NCBI GenBank assembly: GCA_963763475.1
Contig: CAVXOR010000002.1
Coordinates: 124,001-188,000 of the forward strand
Length of the DNA: 64,000 bases
From: AC-32 sp963763475
GTDB lineage: Bacteria; Actinomycetota; Thermoleophilia; Gaiellales; Gaiellaceae
Reading direction: 5' to 3'
Of the stretch, positions 1-7,728 are shown in pieces; position 1 is the first letter of the stretch, and every line of letters starts with the position of its first letter. Position numbers and translations under genes: made by a program. Below the pieces are notes generated by a model. It saw nothing but the letters and a program-made list of their open reading frames with translations, was not told where the DNA came from and searched no databases.

Positions 1-2
1 CG

Positions 3-101
3 GCCACCTGGTGGCGCGACGCACTCGCCACGGTGCTCAGCGACGAAGCGGACGCACGGCTCATCCTGCGCGAGAACGCGCTCGCGCTCTACCGCCTGTA
101 A
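3..101 (+). CDS. amidohydrolase family protein, C-terminal end (partial)
   Basis: An open frame enters from the left edge and ends at TAA 99-101, giving the last 32 residues of a protein. The tail ILRENALALYRL is the typical C-terminal helix of TIM-barrel amidohydrolases (Amidohydro_2 type), where the final residues read I-x-x-x-N-A-x-x-L-Y-x-L. Those enzymes are metal-dependent hydrolases or decarboxylases of small ring or acid substrates. Nothing upstream is visible, so the substrate cannot be judged. The family assignment rests on this short tail only. Confidence 0.6.
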   Translation, partial: ATWWRDALATVLSDEADARLILRENALALYRL

Positions 102-210
102 TCCTTTCCCCCGCCCCGGCTGGCCGCGACGGTCGGGGGCGCGAGGTCGATCGGACTACCGACGAGCAGCTTGAATCCGAGATTCCAGGCGCCGCGGTAC
201 GGTTAGCGAC

Positions 211-603
211 CTGATCGTCTCACTCCACGTCGCAACGGGCGCCGCTGCCGGCGCTGTCGTTCGGTCGAGGCTCGCCTCACTACCGGTCGGGCTGCTCTTG
301 CACCTGGCGGGAGACCGGATGCCGCATCAGGACATCCCGGACAGGGCCTTCGAGATCGGGTCGGGCATCGCAGCCGTGCTGCTCCTTGCCGCGGTGCGTG
401 GACCGCTTGACCCGTCGGTAAGCGGCGCGCTTGCGGCTTCCTGCCCTGACGTGGAGCACGTCTTCCGACTCCCGCGCCCGGGCGGACGCAAGGTGTTCCC
501 GAGCCACCGCTTCCGCGGCTGGCACCGGAGCGGCGGTATCCCTGCTTCTGCCCAACTCCTGCTTGCCGGCTTCCTCATCGGCCGAGTTCTACGCAGCCGC
601 TAG
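211..603 (+). CDS. conserved membrane protein with PDVEH and PSHR motifs
   Basis: The frame is open from about 175 to TAG 601-603. It has no ATG; the first plausible starts are CTG 211 or TTG 298. I prefer the longer form because the sequence before TTG 298 (SLHVATGAAAGA, then a hydrophobic stretch with HLAGDRMPHQD) reads as part of the same conserved protein. Motifs seen are GDRMPHQD, ALAASCPDVEH, and FPSHRFRGWHRSGG, with hydrophobic segments at both ends. The PD-x-x-H plus H-x-x-x-G-x-x-H pattern resembles membrane-bound metal-dependent hydrolases of the YdjM type, but this is a weak resemblance and the function is unknown. Confidence 0.5.
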   Translation: MIVSLHVATGAAAGAVVRSRLASLPVGLLLHLAGDRMPHQDIPDRAFEIGSGIAAVLLLAAVRGPLDPSVSGALAASCPDVEHVFRLPRPGGRKVFPSHRFRGWHRSGGIPASAQLLLAGFLIGRVLRSR

Positions 604-682
604 CTAGAGGCGGCGAAGCTCTTGATTCGAGTTCGCCAGCAGTTGCAGGGGACTCGAGCGGTAAGTCGAACAGGGGCCGTTC

Positions 683-1162
683 ATGCACGAGCCAGACCTT
701 GCTCGCAAGCTGTCGCTCCTGGCGACGGACGTCGACTCTCTTGCAAAGGCCCTCGTCCGGGCGCAAGCCGAGCGGGCGCGCGAGCAGGTGCACCGACAAC
801 GAGCGGACGCCCGTGCCGAGGAGCTTTCGCAGCAGCTCCGACAAGCACGTCGTCGAGCCAAGGCGGCTGAGCGGGAGCTTGCGAGGCTCAGTGCGAGCAC
901 GGATGCCATCCAGCACCGAGCACAGACAACGGAACGCGAGCTTCGGCAACGGCTGCAACAGGAGGAAGAGGCGAAGAAGGTGTTGCATCACGAGGTCGAG
1001 CGGATCGAGCGCGAACGCCGTGCGCTGGCGCTCAACCTGCGCGAGGTGCTCGGGAACCTTCGCAGCGCCGCGCAAGAGGCAGGGCAGGCGCGGGTCGCCC
1101 ACCGGGCCGCCGCGGACGAGATCACACTGATGCCCTCGCGGACGCCCGACACCGGCTGGTGA
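683..1162 (+). CDS. coiled-coil hypothetical protein
   Basis: A 159-residue protein starting MHEPDLARKL and ending at TGA 1160-1162. Almost its whole length (residues 25-130) is rich in Arg, Glu, Gln and Ala with heptad spacing, typical of a long coiled coil. It has no signal peptide or enzyme motif. The ribosome site is weak (CAGGGG about 9 bases before ATG). A 281-codon open frame covers the opposite strand but has a leucine/arginine composition typical of an antisense shadow. It is the last gene before the tRNA-derived repeat at 1246, so it probably belongs to the left flank. Confidence 0.5.
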   Translation: MHEPDLARKLSLLATDVDSLAKALVRAQAERAREQVHRQRADARAEELSQQLRQARRRAKAAERELARLSASTDAIQHRAQTTERELRQRLQQEEEAKKVLHHEVERIERERRALALNLREVLGNLRSAAQEAGQARVAHRAAADEITLMPSRTPDTGW

Positions 1163-1245
1163 GCCGTGGCGGCGCGCGCTAGCCGCTCGCAGCTCGCAGG
1201 TGCGTTTTCCGCCTTCGCAAGCGGATTTCGGCTGCCTGCGGGGAG

Positions 1246-1289
1246 GTGCCCCCGGCAAAAATCGAACTTGCGCACGCGGTTTAGGAAAC
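1246..1289 (-). repeat. tRNA-Arg 3'-end remnant, copy A (candidate attachment site)
   Basis: These 44 bases match positions 50769-50812, the 3' part of the intact tRNA-Arg(CCT) from the discriminator region back through the T arm into the anticodon loop, with three mismatches. The match stops abruptly after the anticodon loop. The DNA beyond (GCGTAGAAG at about 1300) is shared in part with copy B at 22111, so A and B have common ancestry outside the tRNA. The orientation is the same as the tRNA, as expected for a distal attachment repeat of an island inserted at the tRNA 3' end. Confidence 0.75.
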
Positions 1290-1397
1290 GCCCTGGCTTG
1301 TGCGTAGAAGGAGCGTAGAACCAGCGTGCGAAGGAGCCCTCTCCCGATCTGGGACTTTGTAACAAAAGAGGCAAGATGGGCGAGAGGACGATAGGGC

Positions 1398-1938
1398 ATG
1401 CCAGGCCTTGGCTCCCCCATTCAAGAAATGCTCAAGGCTGAAATTTTCTGACTCAGGCGGGCGTTGCAGAGCTCCTCCTCGACTCCCACCCTCTCGTCGA
1501 TCAAGTCAACGCGTCGCACCGGCTGAGGCTCAGTTTCCGAATCAACGGGCCGACGCGCTATGAAGAAGTGATCCTGAGTGACGGACCTGTTTTCTACTCC
1601 TTGGAGGACGCGATCGACCCCGAGCTAGACCACCCACCGGGCTTGATGGCCCCGACCAATGCAATGCGCGATCAGCTGCTTGCTCGACGCGTGATGGTGA
1701 TCAATGGCGAAGACGTCACTGTCCGCGACTTGATCGATCAACTGGCGCACATCGAAGGCGCCGTCCACCGTTCTAACCCGCGGGAGCGCCGCGAGATCGT
1801 GCTGAGCGAAGCCGCCCGCACGCTTTTCATTGGTGGGCTACCGGCAGGTGTGCGGCAGATCCAAGCTGTCTCGAGGGTTCCGTTGTGCGCGGCCTGCAGC
1901 CCCTCAGCGCGAAGGTCCGGGAGACAGACACCACATAG
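1398..1938 (+). pseudogene. frameshifted conserved hypothetical gene
   Basis: Coding-like sequence is spread over three frames. ATG 1398 opens MPGLGSPIQEML and stops at TGA about 1449. A second frame continues with ELLLDSHPLVDQV, RINGPTRYEEVILSDG and DQLAHIEGAVHRSNPRERRE to about 1880. The natural-looking C-terminus (VVRGLQPLSAKVRETD, TAG 1936-1938) is in a third frame. Two indels, one near 1445 and one near 1880, would restore one protein of about 175 residues. Without the second shift the frame runs into the 26-bp repeat, giving a spurious tail ending at 2050. I do not recognise the family. Either the gene is decayed or the assembly has two indels. Confidence 0.5.
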
Positions 1939-1964
1939 CACCGCTTTTCCCGAGCACGGCCGAC

Positions 1965-1990
1965 GGGTGACATTCCCGCACGCTGGCCCA
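1965..1990 (+). repeat. 26-bp interspersed repeat, copy 1
   Basis: Matches the consensus exactly: GGGTGACATTCCCG followed by CACGCTGGCCCA. It lies 27 bp after the probable true stop of the broken gene at 1398-1938 and 95 bp from the stop of the next gene. Confidence 0.9.
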
Positions 1991-2084
1991 AGGCGCTTGC
2001 GCGAACGAGACGCTCTTTTGCCCAAACGAACGAATTCGTCTGGACGCTAAACGCTCGGCGCCCAGACGAACCGCTGAGGGTGAA

Positions 2085-2705
2085 TTACCTGCCGGAGATG
2101 GTGCCGCAGGCGACGGGAAGGACCGCTTCGAAAAGCGTGTCGTAACCGCCGACGGAGCCGGATGAGTTTCCGTCCAGAGCCAGTCCGTGGACGACGATGT
2201 GCAGCGAGCCGAGGCTATCGAGGACGTTCTGGGGGATGGTGAAGGTGCGGTTGTAGTTCAGGTTGCCGTTGTTGTCGGCGACCGGGAAGCGCTCGAGGGC
2301 AAGACCGCTGGCCGCCGAGGTGTCACCGGTCTTGGTGAATGAGGTGTCGATCGGGCCGTAGAACGGTGCGCCCTCTTCAAGGCTGATGAGACCGTCTCCA
2401 TTCAGATCGGCAGAGGCCGGCGGGCAGACGTTGGCGTCCCCGAGGATGCCGTGGATGTGCATCGCGTGCGGCAGGTTCGGCGTCAACCCGCGGACATGAA
2501 TGTTCACGTGCACTCGAGTACCGTCGACCTTGAGGCTTGCCCTGCCGGTCACGTTCGAGCCGTGGTCGGCGGCCATGTTGTGCGGAATCGGGTTGAGCGT
2601 CGCTCCAAATCGCATCTTGGCCGCACCGGCGAACGCGGCGGTGCTCAGAACGGCTGCAACGGCGATCATCAGCCCGATGTACATGTAGAGACGTTTCCGA
2701 ATCAA
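2085..2705 (-). CDS. secreted CHRD-like protein with an EF-hand loop
   Basis: The start is TTG 2703-2705, because GAGAGGAAG lies just upstream and the product then opens with a normal signal peptide (IRKRLYMYIGLMIAVAAVL, then a small-residue cleavage region AFAGAA). The mature part has a GLTPNLPHAMHIHG segment and ends with IVVHGLALDG, the layout of CHRD-type beta-sandwich domains in which paired His residues sit near the domain core. Inserted between them is DLNGDGLISLEE, a complete 12-residue EF-hand calcium loop. The protein is probably exported and calcium-stabilised; its role is unknown. It fills the repeat unit between 1990 and 2804. Confidence 0.75.
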   Translation of the reverse strand: MIRKRLYMYIGLMIAVAAVLSTAAFAGAAKMRFGATLNPIPHNMAADHGSNVTGRASLKVDGTRVHVNIHVRGLTPNLPHAMHIHGILGDANVCPPASADLNGDGLISLEEGAPFYGPIDTSFTKTGDTSAASGLALERFPVADNNGNLNYNRTFTIPQNVLDSLGSLHIVVHGLALDGNSSGSVGGYDTLFEAVLPVACGTISGR

Positions 2706-2803
2706 AGCTTCCTCTCGGTTGGTTGCAACTGATTCGCCCCCGAGGAGAGACCGGTTCGGACCGGCCCGGCCACGGCTGGCCCGGCGCGTCAGCACGGCCC
2801 TTC

Positions 2804-2829
2804 TAGGGACATCCCCGAACGCTCGCCCA
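2804..2829 (+). repeat. 26-bp interspersed repeat, copy 2 (diverged)
   Basis: A diverged copy reading TAGGGACATCCCCG then AACGCTCGCCCA. It differs from the consensus at about six positions but keeps the GACAT and CGCT cores. It lies 26 bp beyond the 2855-3115 stop codon. Confidence 0.65.
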
Positions 2830-2854
2830 AGCAAGGGCTCCTTCGCCCTGGCGG

Positions 2855-3115
2855 TTACGGCTTGGCGGGTGCTTTATGGCACGGCCGGCGGTGCGTCGGC
2901 CCGCCTGCCTTCCACGTCACGACCACGCAGCTCCCTTGGGTCACGCCGTTCGTTGTCTCGACGGAGCGGTGAATGACGGTCGAGGACGCGGTTCCGGTGG
3001 CACTCGCGCTTCCAGTCGCCGACGAGCTTTGTGTGACGTGCCCCACGCCCGTGGAAGACGACCCTGTCCCGAACCCGAGCATGAGCAGTGACAAGAGAAT
3101 GAACAGGAGCGCCAT
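2855..3115 (-). CDS. small secreted or membrane-anchored Ser/Thr-rich protein
   Basis: An 86-residue protein starting at ATG 3113-3115. Residues 1-18 (MALLFILLSLLMLGFGTG) form a hydrophobic signal or anchor segment. Residues 20-50 are rich in Ser, Thr, Gly and Ala, and residues 55-70 (TQGSCVVVTWKAG) hold a single Cys. No family is recognised. It occupies the whole repeat unit 2829-3170, and leaves little room for its own promoter. Confidence 0.6.
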   Translation of the reverse strand: MALLFILLSLLMLGFGTGSSSTGVGHVTQSSSATGSASATGTASSTVIHRSVETTNGVTQGSCVVVTWKAGGPTHRRPCHKAPAKP

Positions 3116-3169
3116 GTAAGGATGTTACGCCGCGGACACCGTCGGTTCCAGGAGTCGACTCGTTTCGTC

Positions 3170-3195
3170 GGGTGACATTCCCGCACGCTGGCCCA
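3170..3195 (+). repeat. 26-bp interspersed repeat, copy 3
   Basis: Exact consensus, with CACGCTGGCCCA in the right half. It separates the 2855 gene (minus) from the 3241 gene (plus), 46 bp before the latter's ATG. Confidence 0.9.
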
Positions 3196-3240
3196 CGCCA
3201 GGCAGGGACTGATCTGATCGGCAGGCTCTACAATCCGGGC

Positions 3241-3450
3241 ATGGGTCGAATCCTCCGGAGGCTCAAGCAGTTCCGTTTTCTGCCGTTCGATCGCAGCGAC
3301 CTCGGAGTGGAGCGCGGGCGCTCGACCGAGAACCCCGACTCGCTCGCGGCTAGAGGCGGCCATAAAGGCGGGCCAAGCAGCCCGATCCCAACCCACGGCG
3401 CGCCGCCCGGCTACGTCCCAGGAGCCGACGAGGGTCGCCCCCGCCACTAG
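3241..3450 (+). CDS. small basic hypothetical protein
   Basis: A 69-residue protein beginning MGRILRRLKQFRFLPFDR and ending in a Gly/Pro/His-rich tail (PTHGAPPGYVPGADEG) at TAG 3448-3450. The Arg-rich amphipathic start and the Pro-Gly tail are unlike random antisense frames here. There is no strong ribosome site. It is the only open frame of size in the 305-bp unit between repeats 3 and 4, which supports it being the cassette's gene. Its function is unknown. Confidence 0.5.
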   Translation: MGRILRRLKQFRFLPFDRSDLGVERGRSTENPDSLAARGGHKGGPSSPIPTHGAPPGYVPGADEGRPRH

Positions 3451-3499
3451 CGGCTTTTCGATCACGTAGACGGGTAGCCACAGTCGGCCCAAAGCCTTC

Positions 3500-3525
3500 G
3501 GGTGACATTCCCGCACACTGGCCCA
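3500..3525 (+). repeat. 26-bp interspersed repeat, copy 4
   Basis: Consensus with CACACTGGCCCA in the right half (the A variant of the R position). It lies 50 bp after the 3241-3450 gene. Confidence 0.9.
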
Positions 3526-3684
3526 GCCGATGTCCTCCTAGCCCAACGAAGGTCAACTATTTCGACGTGGGCATGGCGCGCCCATTCGCCTCGATTCGGT
3601 GCCGGAGTCGGCTTCGGCGGCTCACGCCCAGCGATGCGCGGTTGCAGCCGCCTGCTTGTCCAACTGCGCCTCGCGCGCGGACGC

Positions 3685-4041
3685 CTAGAAGTGTTCGCAC
3701 CGGTAGTAGCCGATGACTGCGATATGGAAGTACAGGCCGCCTGTCTGTGGGCACGGCTGACCCTGGTAGAGGTCGTCGCGAATGAGATGCACTGTGCCGA
3801 CGAACGTCCCGCCGAGCGAGAAGATCTTGAAGTTGTACGACGCTGGACGGTCGGGAGGGGCTGGTATGACCGGCCGACCATGGCCGGGATCACTGCACAC
3901 GATTCGTGGGTTAGCCGGATCGTTGAAGCATGTCCAGCCCGCATTGATCAGCGTACTCGGCGTCAAGCCCTTAGCAGTTGCCGCCGTCGCAATGCCGAGT
4001 GAGACAGCGACTGCCGCAATTAAGAGCGCCAACCTGACCAT
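3685..4041 (-). CDS. secreted hypothetical protein
   Basis: A 118-residue protein starting at ATG 4039-4041 after a good ribosome site (GGAAGGAGAACAAG). It has a clear signal peptide (MVRLALLIAAVAVSLGIA, cleavage near ATA-AKG). The mature domain of about 95 residues has four Cys (WTCFN, IVCSD, GQPCPQ, YYRCEHF), consistent with two disulfides outside the membrane. I do not recognise the family. It is alone in the repeat unit 3525-4199. Confidence 0.75.
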   Translation of the reverse strand: MVRLALLIAAVAVSLGIATAATAKGLTPSTLINAGWTCFNDPANPRIVCSDPGHGRPVIPAPPDRPASYNFKIFSLGGTFVGTVHLIRDDLYQGQPCPQTGGLYFHIAVIGYYRCEHF

Positions 4042-4198
4042 CTTGTTCTCCTTCCGCAGAAATGCCGCCGAACAGAATCAGCTTCCGACGGTTCAGGGAG
4101 CTGTACGTGCCGCCACGGCAGCGTCGGAGCAACAATGAACTGCCGCCGGACTCGTGTCAATCGCCACGCGCGTCGGCAATCGCCAGCCACTGCGCTCA

Positions 4199-4223
4199 GG
4201 GTGCATTCGCGAGCACTGGCCCA
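4199..4223 (+). repeat. 26-bp interspersed repeat, copy 5 (25 bp)
   Basis: Reads GGGTGCATTCGCGAGCACTGGCCCA without the line break: one base is deleted in the GACAT core and there are two substitutions. The right half (CACTGGCCCA) is intact. Confidence 0.75.
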
Positions 4224-4327
4224 GGCGAGATCAACTCCTCGGACTGGGACTCGACCGTAGGCGCCACCCCCAACGAATGGGTGGGGTCGACGAGCGCGCC
4301 TGAAAAGACCCGCTCGTCCAACGTTTC

Positions 4328-4822
4328 CTACGGGTCGTAGTGGATCGTCCCTGAGAGCTTGACAATGCTCGTCCCGGCTGGACGCGCGTTGCTTCCCTCC
4401 AAACGCACGGTGCCTGTCAGCGTTCCCGTCGCACCCTCGAAAATCCCGGTGCCACCGACGACAGTATCGGTGAGGTTGCCGCTACCGAGTTCGAGCGGGC
4501 CGGGTCGGCACACACCTCCGGGGCAAGTCACACCGCTAACAATCTCCTCGAGGATCAGCGAGCCGCCCGCGAGCTTGATCGTGCGGAGGTCGCAGGCTCC
4601 GCCACAACCTGCGCCGAAGACGAGTATCTCGCTCACTCGGCCAAGCGGAACGACCTCGCCTGCCCCACATGCGACATCAGGAAAGCCCGGGCAGGTAATG
4701 CTCGGATGGATCGGCTCCGCCAACGTCATCGACACGAACTGCGTCGTATTGGCTGCTGCTCCCGCAGCAAGTCCACACGAGACGGCGGCGATTGCAAACA
4801 CCGCGAGGATAAGTCGCCGCAT
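4328..4822 (-). CDS. secreted beta-rich hypothetical protein
   Basis: I start at ATG 4820-4822 rather than the farther ATG at 4864, because GAGAGGAGGAAATC directly precedes it and the product then opens with a signal peptide (MRRLILAVFAIAAVSCGLAA). The mature part (about 140 residues) is rich in Gly, Thr and Val with three Cys pairs (ITCPGFPDVACG, GCGGACD, VTCPGGVCRPG) and a repeated GTGIFEGATGTLTGTV stretch, suggesting an all-beta extracellular domain. No enzymatic motif is seen. It is divergent from the GntR gene 57 bp away, with which it shares one repeat unit. Confidence 0.7.
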   Translation of the reverse strand: MRRLILAVFAIAAVSCGLAAGAAANTTQFVSMTLAEPIHPSITCPGFPDVACGAGEVVPLGRVSEILVFGAGCGGACDLRTIKLAGGSLILEEIVSGVTCPGGVCRPGPLELGSGNLTDTVVGGTGIFEGATGTLTGTVRLEGSNARPAGTSIVKLSGTIHYDP

Positions 4823-4878
4823 GATTTCCTCCTCTCTCTGGCGAGCCAGAAATGTTGTGCTCATCGGATGACGCTACT

Positions 4879-5238
4879 ATGAATAGCACCATGTTTCGTG
4901 TCAAGGTTAGCCGCCAAGAGCCGACGGAGCTGCATGAGCAGGTGGCCGCCGAGATCCGGCGCGCGATCGCCGACGACGAGGCGAGACCGGGCGAACGCCT
5001 GCCGCCCGCAAAGGATCTTGCAGCCGTGCTCGACGTCAACACGAACACCGTGCTGCGCGCACTTCGTCAGCTACGCGATGAAGGCCTTCTTGACTTCCGG
5101 TGGGGGCGAAGCGTGACCGTCGCGGGCACTCCGGAGCATGGTGCGGTCGTACTGCGGGCGAGGGAGCTTGTCGGCTTCGCACGCCAGCACGGCTACCGGT
5201 TCGACGAGCTGGTCCGGATTATCGAAGACGTCGGCTGA
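4879..5238 (+). CDS. short GntR-family (YtrA-like) transcriptional regulator
   Basis: About 119 residues from ATG 4879 (ATG 4891 is also possible). Residues 15-80 form a GntR winged helix: ELHEQVAAEIRRAIADDE, then RPGERLPPAKDLAAVLDVN and TNTVLRALRQLRDEGLL. Only about 35 residues follow the DNA-binding domain, so there is no FadR/HutC effector domain; this size fits the YtrA subfamily, which often controls linked ABC transporters or secreted proteins. The divergent secreted-protein gene 57 bp upstream is a natural target, with the operator in the shared gap. The stop is 7 bp before repeat 6. Confidence 0.85.
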   Translation: MNSTMFRVKVSRQEPTELHEQVAAEIRRAIADDEARPGERLPPAKDLAAVLDVNTNTVLRALRQLRDEGLLDFRWGRSVTVAGTPEHGAVVLRARELVGFARQHGYRFDELVRIIEDVG

Positions 5239-5245
5239 CAAGTTC

Positions 5246-5271
5246 GGGGGACATTCCCGCACGCTGGCCCA
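5246..5271 (+). repeat. 26-bp interspersed repeat, copy 6
   Basis: Consensus with T to G at the fourth base (GGGGGACATTCCCG then CACGCTGGCCCA). It starts 7 bp after the GntR stop codon, the closest repeat-to-stop spacing in the array. Confidence 0.88.
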
Positions 5272-5333
5272 ACGGAGAGGCGTTGCGCCGGTAGTGCGGC
5301 AACATTTCGGGAACTAGGACGTCTTAGCACTTA

Positions 5334-6317
5334 GTGAGAAGTGGCTCAAGTTGCCTAGGACCCCCAGGTAGACGTGTCATACCTATCGTCCTCGCTGCGG
5401 CCTCCGCTGCATGTTTCATCGGTTCAGCGGGATTGGGGTCGGCTACCGCGCAGAACGAAGCAGCGAATCGGGGTTCACTGGCCGTCGTCGGTGTCGGTCT
5501 TCCGACGGCCAGCGGTATCTATCGACGCCTTCCCAACGGCCGCCTCGCGCCGCTGACAGAGGGGCGTGCCCCCGCTTGGTCGCGCAGCGGTAGGCGCATC
5601 GCGTTCGCGCGCGCGGCGGGCATCGAAGGCTCCTGGGTCTGCCCGCTGTTCGTGATGAACAGCGACGGCAGCGACGTGCGCCGTGTCGGTCAGGCAACTA
5701 CCGACTGCTCAGGCGTGAGCTGGGGACCTGGTGACCGCCAGATCGTGTTCGGCGGAGGAGTGCAGGGCCGCGGGAGCACCGGCCTGTGGATCGTCAACAC
5801 AGACGGAAGCGGACTGCGACGCCTACGTGCCGGTCGGGGAGCAACCGAGGGAATTCATCCCTCCTGGTCTCCGGACGGGCGCACGATCGCATTCGGTTGG
5901 ACTGGGCAAAGCCCCCATCCTTGGGGACGACTGGCCGTTGTTCGACCTGACGGCAGCGGCTACAAGGTGCTGGTCCGCCCGCGCAAGGGTGCCCATGATG
6001 ACGAGTTGATCTACCCGGCCTGGTCTCGAGACGGGAAGCAACTTGCGTTCGTGCGGGTTGACCACAGGGCCGGCCGCGCAGTGCGAGAGATCGTCGTAGC
6101 TAATGCGCAGGGGGGACAGCGGAGGACGCTCGTTCGCCTGCCCTACAACCCCGAGCGGCAAGGTGGGCCGACGTGGTCACCCAACGGGGATTCGATCGCC
6201 TTTTGGGGACGCTGCGGGAGCCGCTCCTGCGTCTCGACAGTCGCGACCCAGAGCGGATTGCGCCGCGTACTGCTGAAGAACTACTTCGAGCCAGCTTGGG
6301 GGCCCTCAGGCAGCTAG
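5334..6317 (+). CDS. secreted TolB-like beta-propeller protein
   Basis: A 327-residue protein from GTG 5334. Residues 15-40 are a signal peptide (VIPIVLAAASAACFIGSAG). The rest is a TolB/PD40-type six-bladed propeller: repeated blades with WSRSGRRIAFAR, NSDGSDVRRVG, WSPDGRTIAFGW, WSRDGKQLAFVR and WSPNGDSIAFWG. Such propellers bind proteins or peptides in the periplasm or at the cell surface; no peptidase domain is attached here. It fills the unit between repeats 6 and 7, with 62 bp upstream and 23 bp downstream. Confidence 0.85.
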   Translation: MRSGSSCLGPPGRRVIPIVLAAASAACFIGSAGLGSATAQNEAANRGSLAVVGVGLPTASGIYRRLPNGRLAPLTEGRAPAWSRSGRRIAFARAAGIEGSWVCPLFVMNSDGSDVRRVGQATTDCSGVSWGPGDRQIVFGGGVQGRGSTGLWIVNTDGSGLRRLRAGRGATEGIHPSWSPDGRTIAFGWTGQSPHPWGRLAVVRPDGSGYKVLVRPRKGAHDDELIYPAWSRDGKQLAFVRVDHRAGRAVREIVVANAQGGQRRTLVRLPYNPERQGGPTWSPNGDSIAFWGRCGSRSCVSTVATQSGLRRVLLKNYFEPAWGPSGS

Positions 6318-6340
6318 GCAGCCGCGCCTTACTTTCGCTC

Positions 6341-6366
6341 GGGTGACATTCCCGAACACTGGCCCA
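6341..6366 (+). repeat. 26-bp interspersed repeat, copy 7
   Basis: GGGTGACATTCCCG then AACACTGGCCCA. A naive gene call would start the next gene inside this repeat (product MTFPNTGP...), which is an artefact. Confidence 0.9.
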
Positions 6367-6420
6367 ATCGAGCACCCGCCCCGAGACGCCCGAGCAGGTG
6401 TGCGCTGTCAGACTGCTGGC

Positions 6421-7050
6421 GTGGAAGCTCCCTCGTCACTCGTGCTTGTTCATGGCGCGGGGAGCGGGCCGTGGGTTTACGAGGGATGGGCCGAGAGTTT
6501 CCCCGGCATGCGCGTCTGCGCAGTGGATTTGCAGGACGGTCTCGACGTCGGCATCGCATCACACGACGACTATCGGCGAGTCGTCGTGGAGAGGGCTCGG
6601 TCCCTGCCGGCGCCCGTAGCGCTTTGCGGCTGGAGCATGGGTGGCCTCGTCGTCCTTCAAGCGGCACAGACACTCACACCGCACAGCGTGACGCTTGTCG
6701 AAGCGAGCCCACCGGCCGAGGTGCAGGGTTTCGACAGATCGGCCGACGTCACCGATGGCGTGTTCGACCCCGAGGCTGTGTACGGCCTCTTCCCTGCCGA
6801 GATCCCCGCCCGCAGCGAATCCTCGCGGGCGCGTGCGGAGCGCAAGCGCGGCATCTCAGTGCCACGGCTTCCTTGCCCGTCGCTGGTCATCTACGGTGAC
6901 AACTTCCCGGAGGAACGCGGGAGAGAGATCGCCCGTCTCTATGGCTCGGATGAGCACCACTTTCCTGGCTTCGACCACTGGCAGCTCGTCCGTAACCGGC
7001 ACGTGGCTGGCTACATCGCGCAGTGGCTCGGGACGCCCGGAAGAGCTTGA
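6421..7050 (+). CDS. alpha/beta-hydrolase
   Basis: A 209-residue single-domain hydrolase. I start at GTG 6421 because the frame upstream is repeat-derived and the fold begins right after (SSLVLVHGAGSGPWVYEGW). The oxyanion motif HGAGSGPW is at residues 9-16, the nucleophile elbow GWSMGG at about 70, the acid Asp in VIYGDN at about 160, and the catalytic His in GFDHWQLVRN near 185. It is probably an esterase or lipase-like enzyme with unknown substrate, and shorter than average because the cap is small. It stands alone in its repeat unit, 54 bp after repeat 7. Confidence 0.85.
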   Translation: MEAPSSLVLVHGAGSGPWVYEGWAESFPGMRVCAVDLQDGLDVGIASHDDYRRVVVERARSLPAPVALCGWSMGGLVVLQAAQTLTPHSVTLVEASPPAEVQGFDRSADVTDGVFDPEAVYGLFPAEIPARSESSRARAERKRGISVPRLPCPSLVIYGDNFPEERGREIARLYGSDEHHFPGFDHWQLVRNRHVAGYIAQWLGTPGRA

Positions 7051-7097
7051 CGCCGTCGGCCGCTCGACGCAGGGCACGCCGGCGCTTATCCCGACTC

Positions 7098-7123
7098 GGG
7101 TGACATTTCGGCCCGCTGGCCCA
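7098..7123 (+). repeat. 26-bp interspersed repeat, copy 8
   Basis: GGGTGACATTTCGG then CCCGCTGGCCCA: four substitutions in the central part, both ends intact. It is 47 bp after the hydrolase stop and 39 bp before the cupin start. Confidence 0.82.
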
Positions 7124-7162
7124 GGCGAGACAGCCGCCGGCTGAACTGCGAGAATCTGCTGC

Positions 7163-7708
7163 GTGAACGAGGCGAGGCTTGAGGACGCCGGCTCCGGGCT
7201 TGCCCCCGTCACGGAGGGCTGGTTTGTCGTCAACGTGCGCGATGCCGAGTGGTTCTCGTCGCAGACGAGGGGCTCGGCGTGTTGGTTCGCCAACGAGTAC
7301 GGCGAGCCTCCGATCGAGTTCGCGCAGCTCGGGATCAATCTGACCGTCCTTGAGACCGGCCAGAGCATCGTCTATCACGCCGAGGCGAACCAGGAGGCGT
7401 TCCTCGTTCTGGTCGGTGAGTGCAGGCTGCTCGTCGAGGGCGAGGAGCGACTCCTTCGAGCCTGGGACTTCTTCCATTCACCTCCCTGGACGGAGCATGC
7501 CTTCGTGGGAGCTGGCGACGCGCCGTGTGTAGTCCTGATGGTCGGCGCGCACGTAAGCCCGGAAGTGCGGTATCCCGTGTCGGACCTCGCAGCGCGCTAC
7601 GGCGCGAGTGTGGAGAAAGAGACATCCGATCCGGAGCAGGTATATGCGACGGCCGAGCGTTTCCGGCGAGAGCGGCCGTCGTACTGGTCACGGCTGCCCT
7701 GGGGCTAG
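7163..7708 (+). CDS. cupin-domain protein
   Basis: A 181-residue protein from GTG 7163. Residues 55-125 form one cupin barrel: GINLTVLETGQSIVYHAEANQEAFLVLVGE is the first cupin motif with its H and E ligand positions, and WTEHAFVGAGDAP is the second motif with His. The C-terminal 45 residues (VRYPVSDLAARYGASVEKET) form a helical tail also found in stand-alone cupins of unknown function. It may bind a metal and a small sugar or acid. It is alone in its unit. Confidence 0.8.
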   Translation: MNEARLEDAGSGLAPVTEGWFVVNVRDAEWFSSQTRGSACWFANEYGEPPIEFAQLGINLTVLETGQSIVYHAEANQEAFLVLVGECRLLVEGEERLLRAWDFFHSPPWTEHAFVGAGDAPCVVLMVGAHVSPEVRYPVSDLAARYGASVEKETSDPEQVYATAERFRRERPSYWSRLPWG

Positions 7709-7728
7709 AGCCGCTCGCGGTAGCCGTC

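Noticed and set aside
575..1420. 281-codon minus-strand ORF over the coiled-coil gene
   Set aside because: Leu/Arg-rich composition typical of antisense of high-GC coding; its upstream end is the tRNA remnant.
6343..6420. N-terminal extension of the alpha/beta-hydrolase (MTFPNTGP...)
   Set aside because: The ATG-like start and first residues are a translation of repeat copy 7; the fold begins after GTG 6421. Similar artefacts affect 8263-8410 and 31370-31591.
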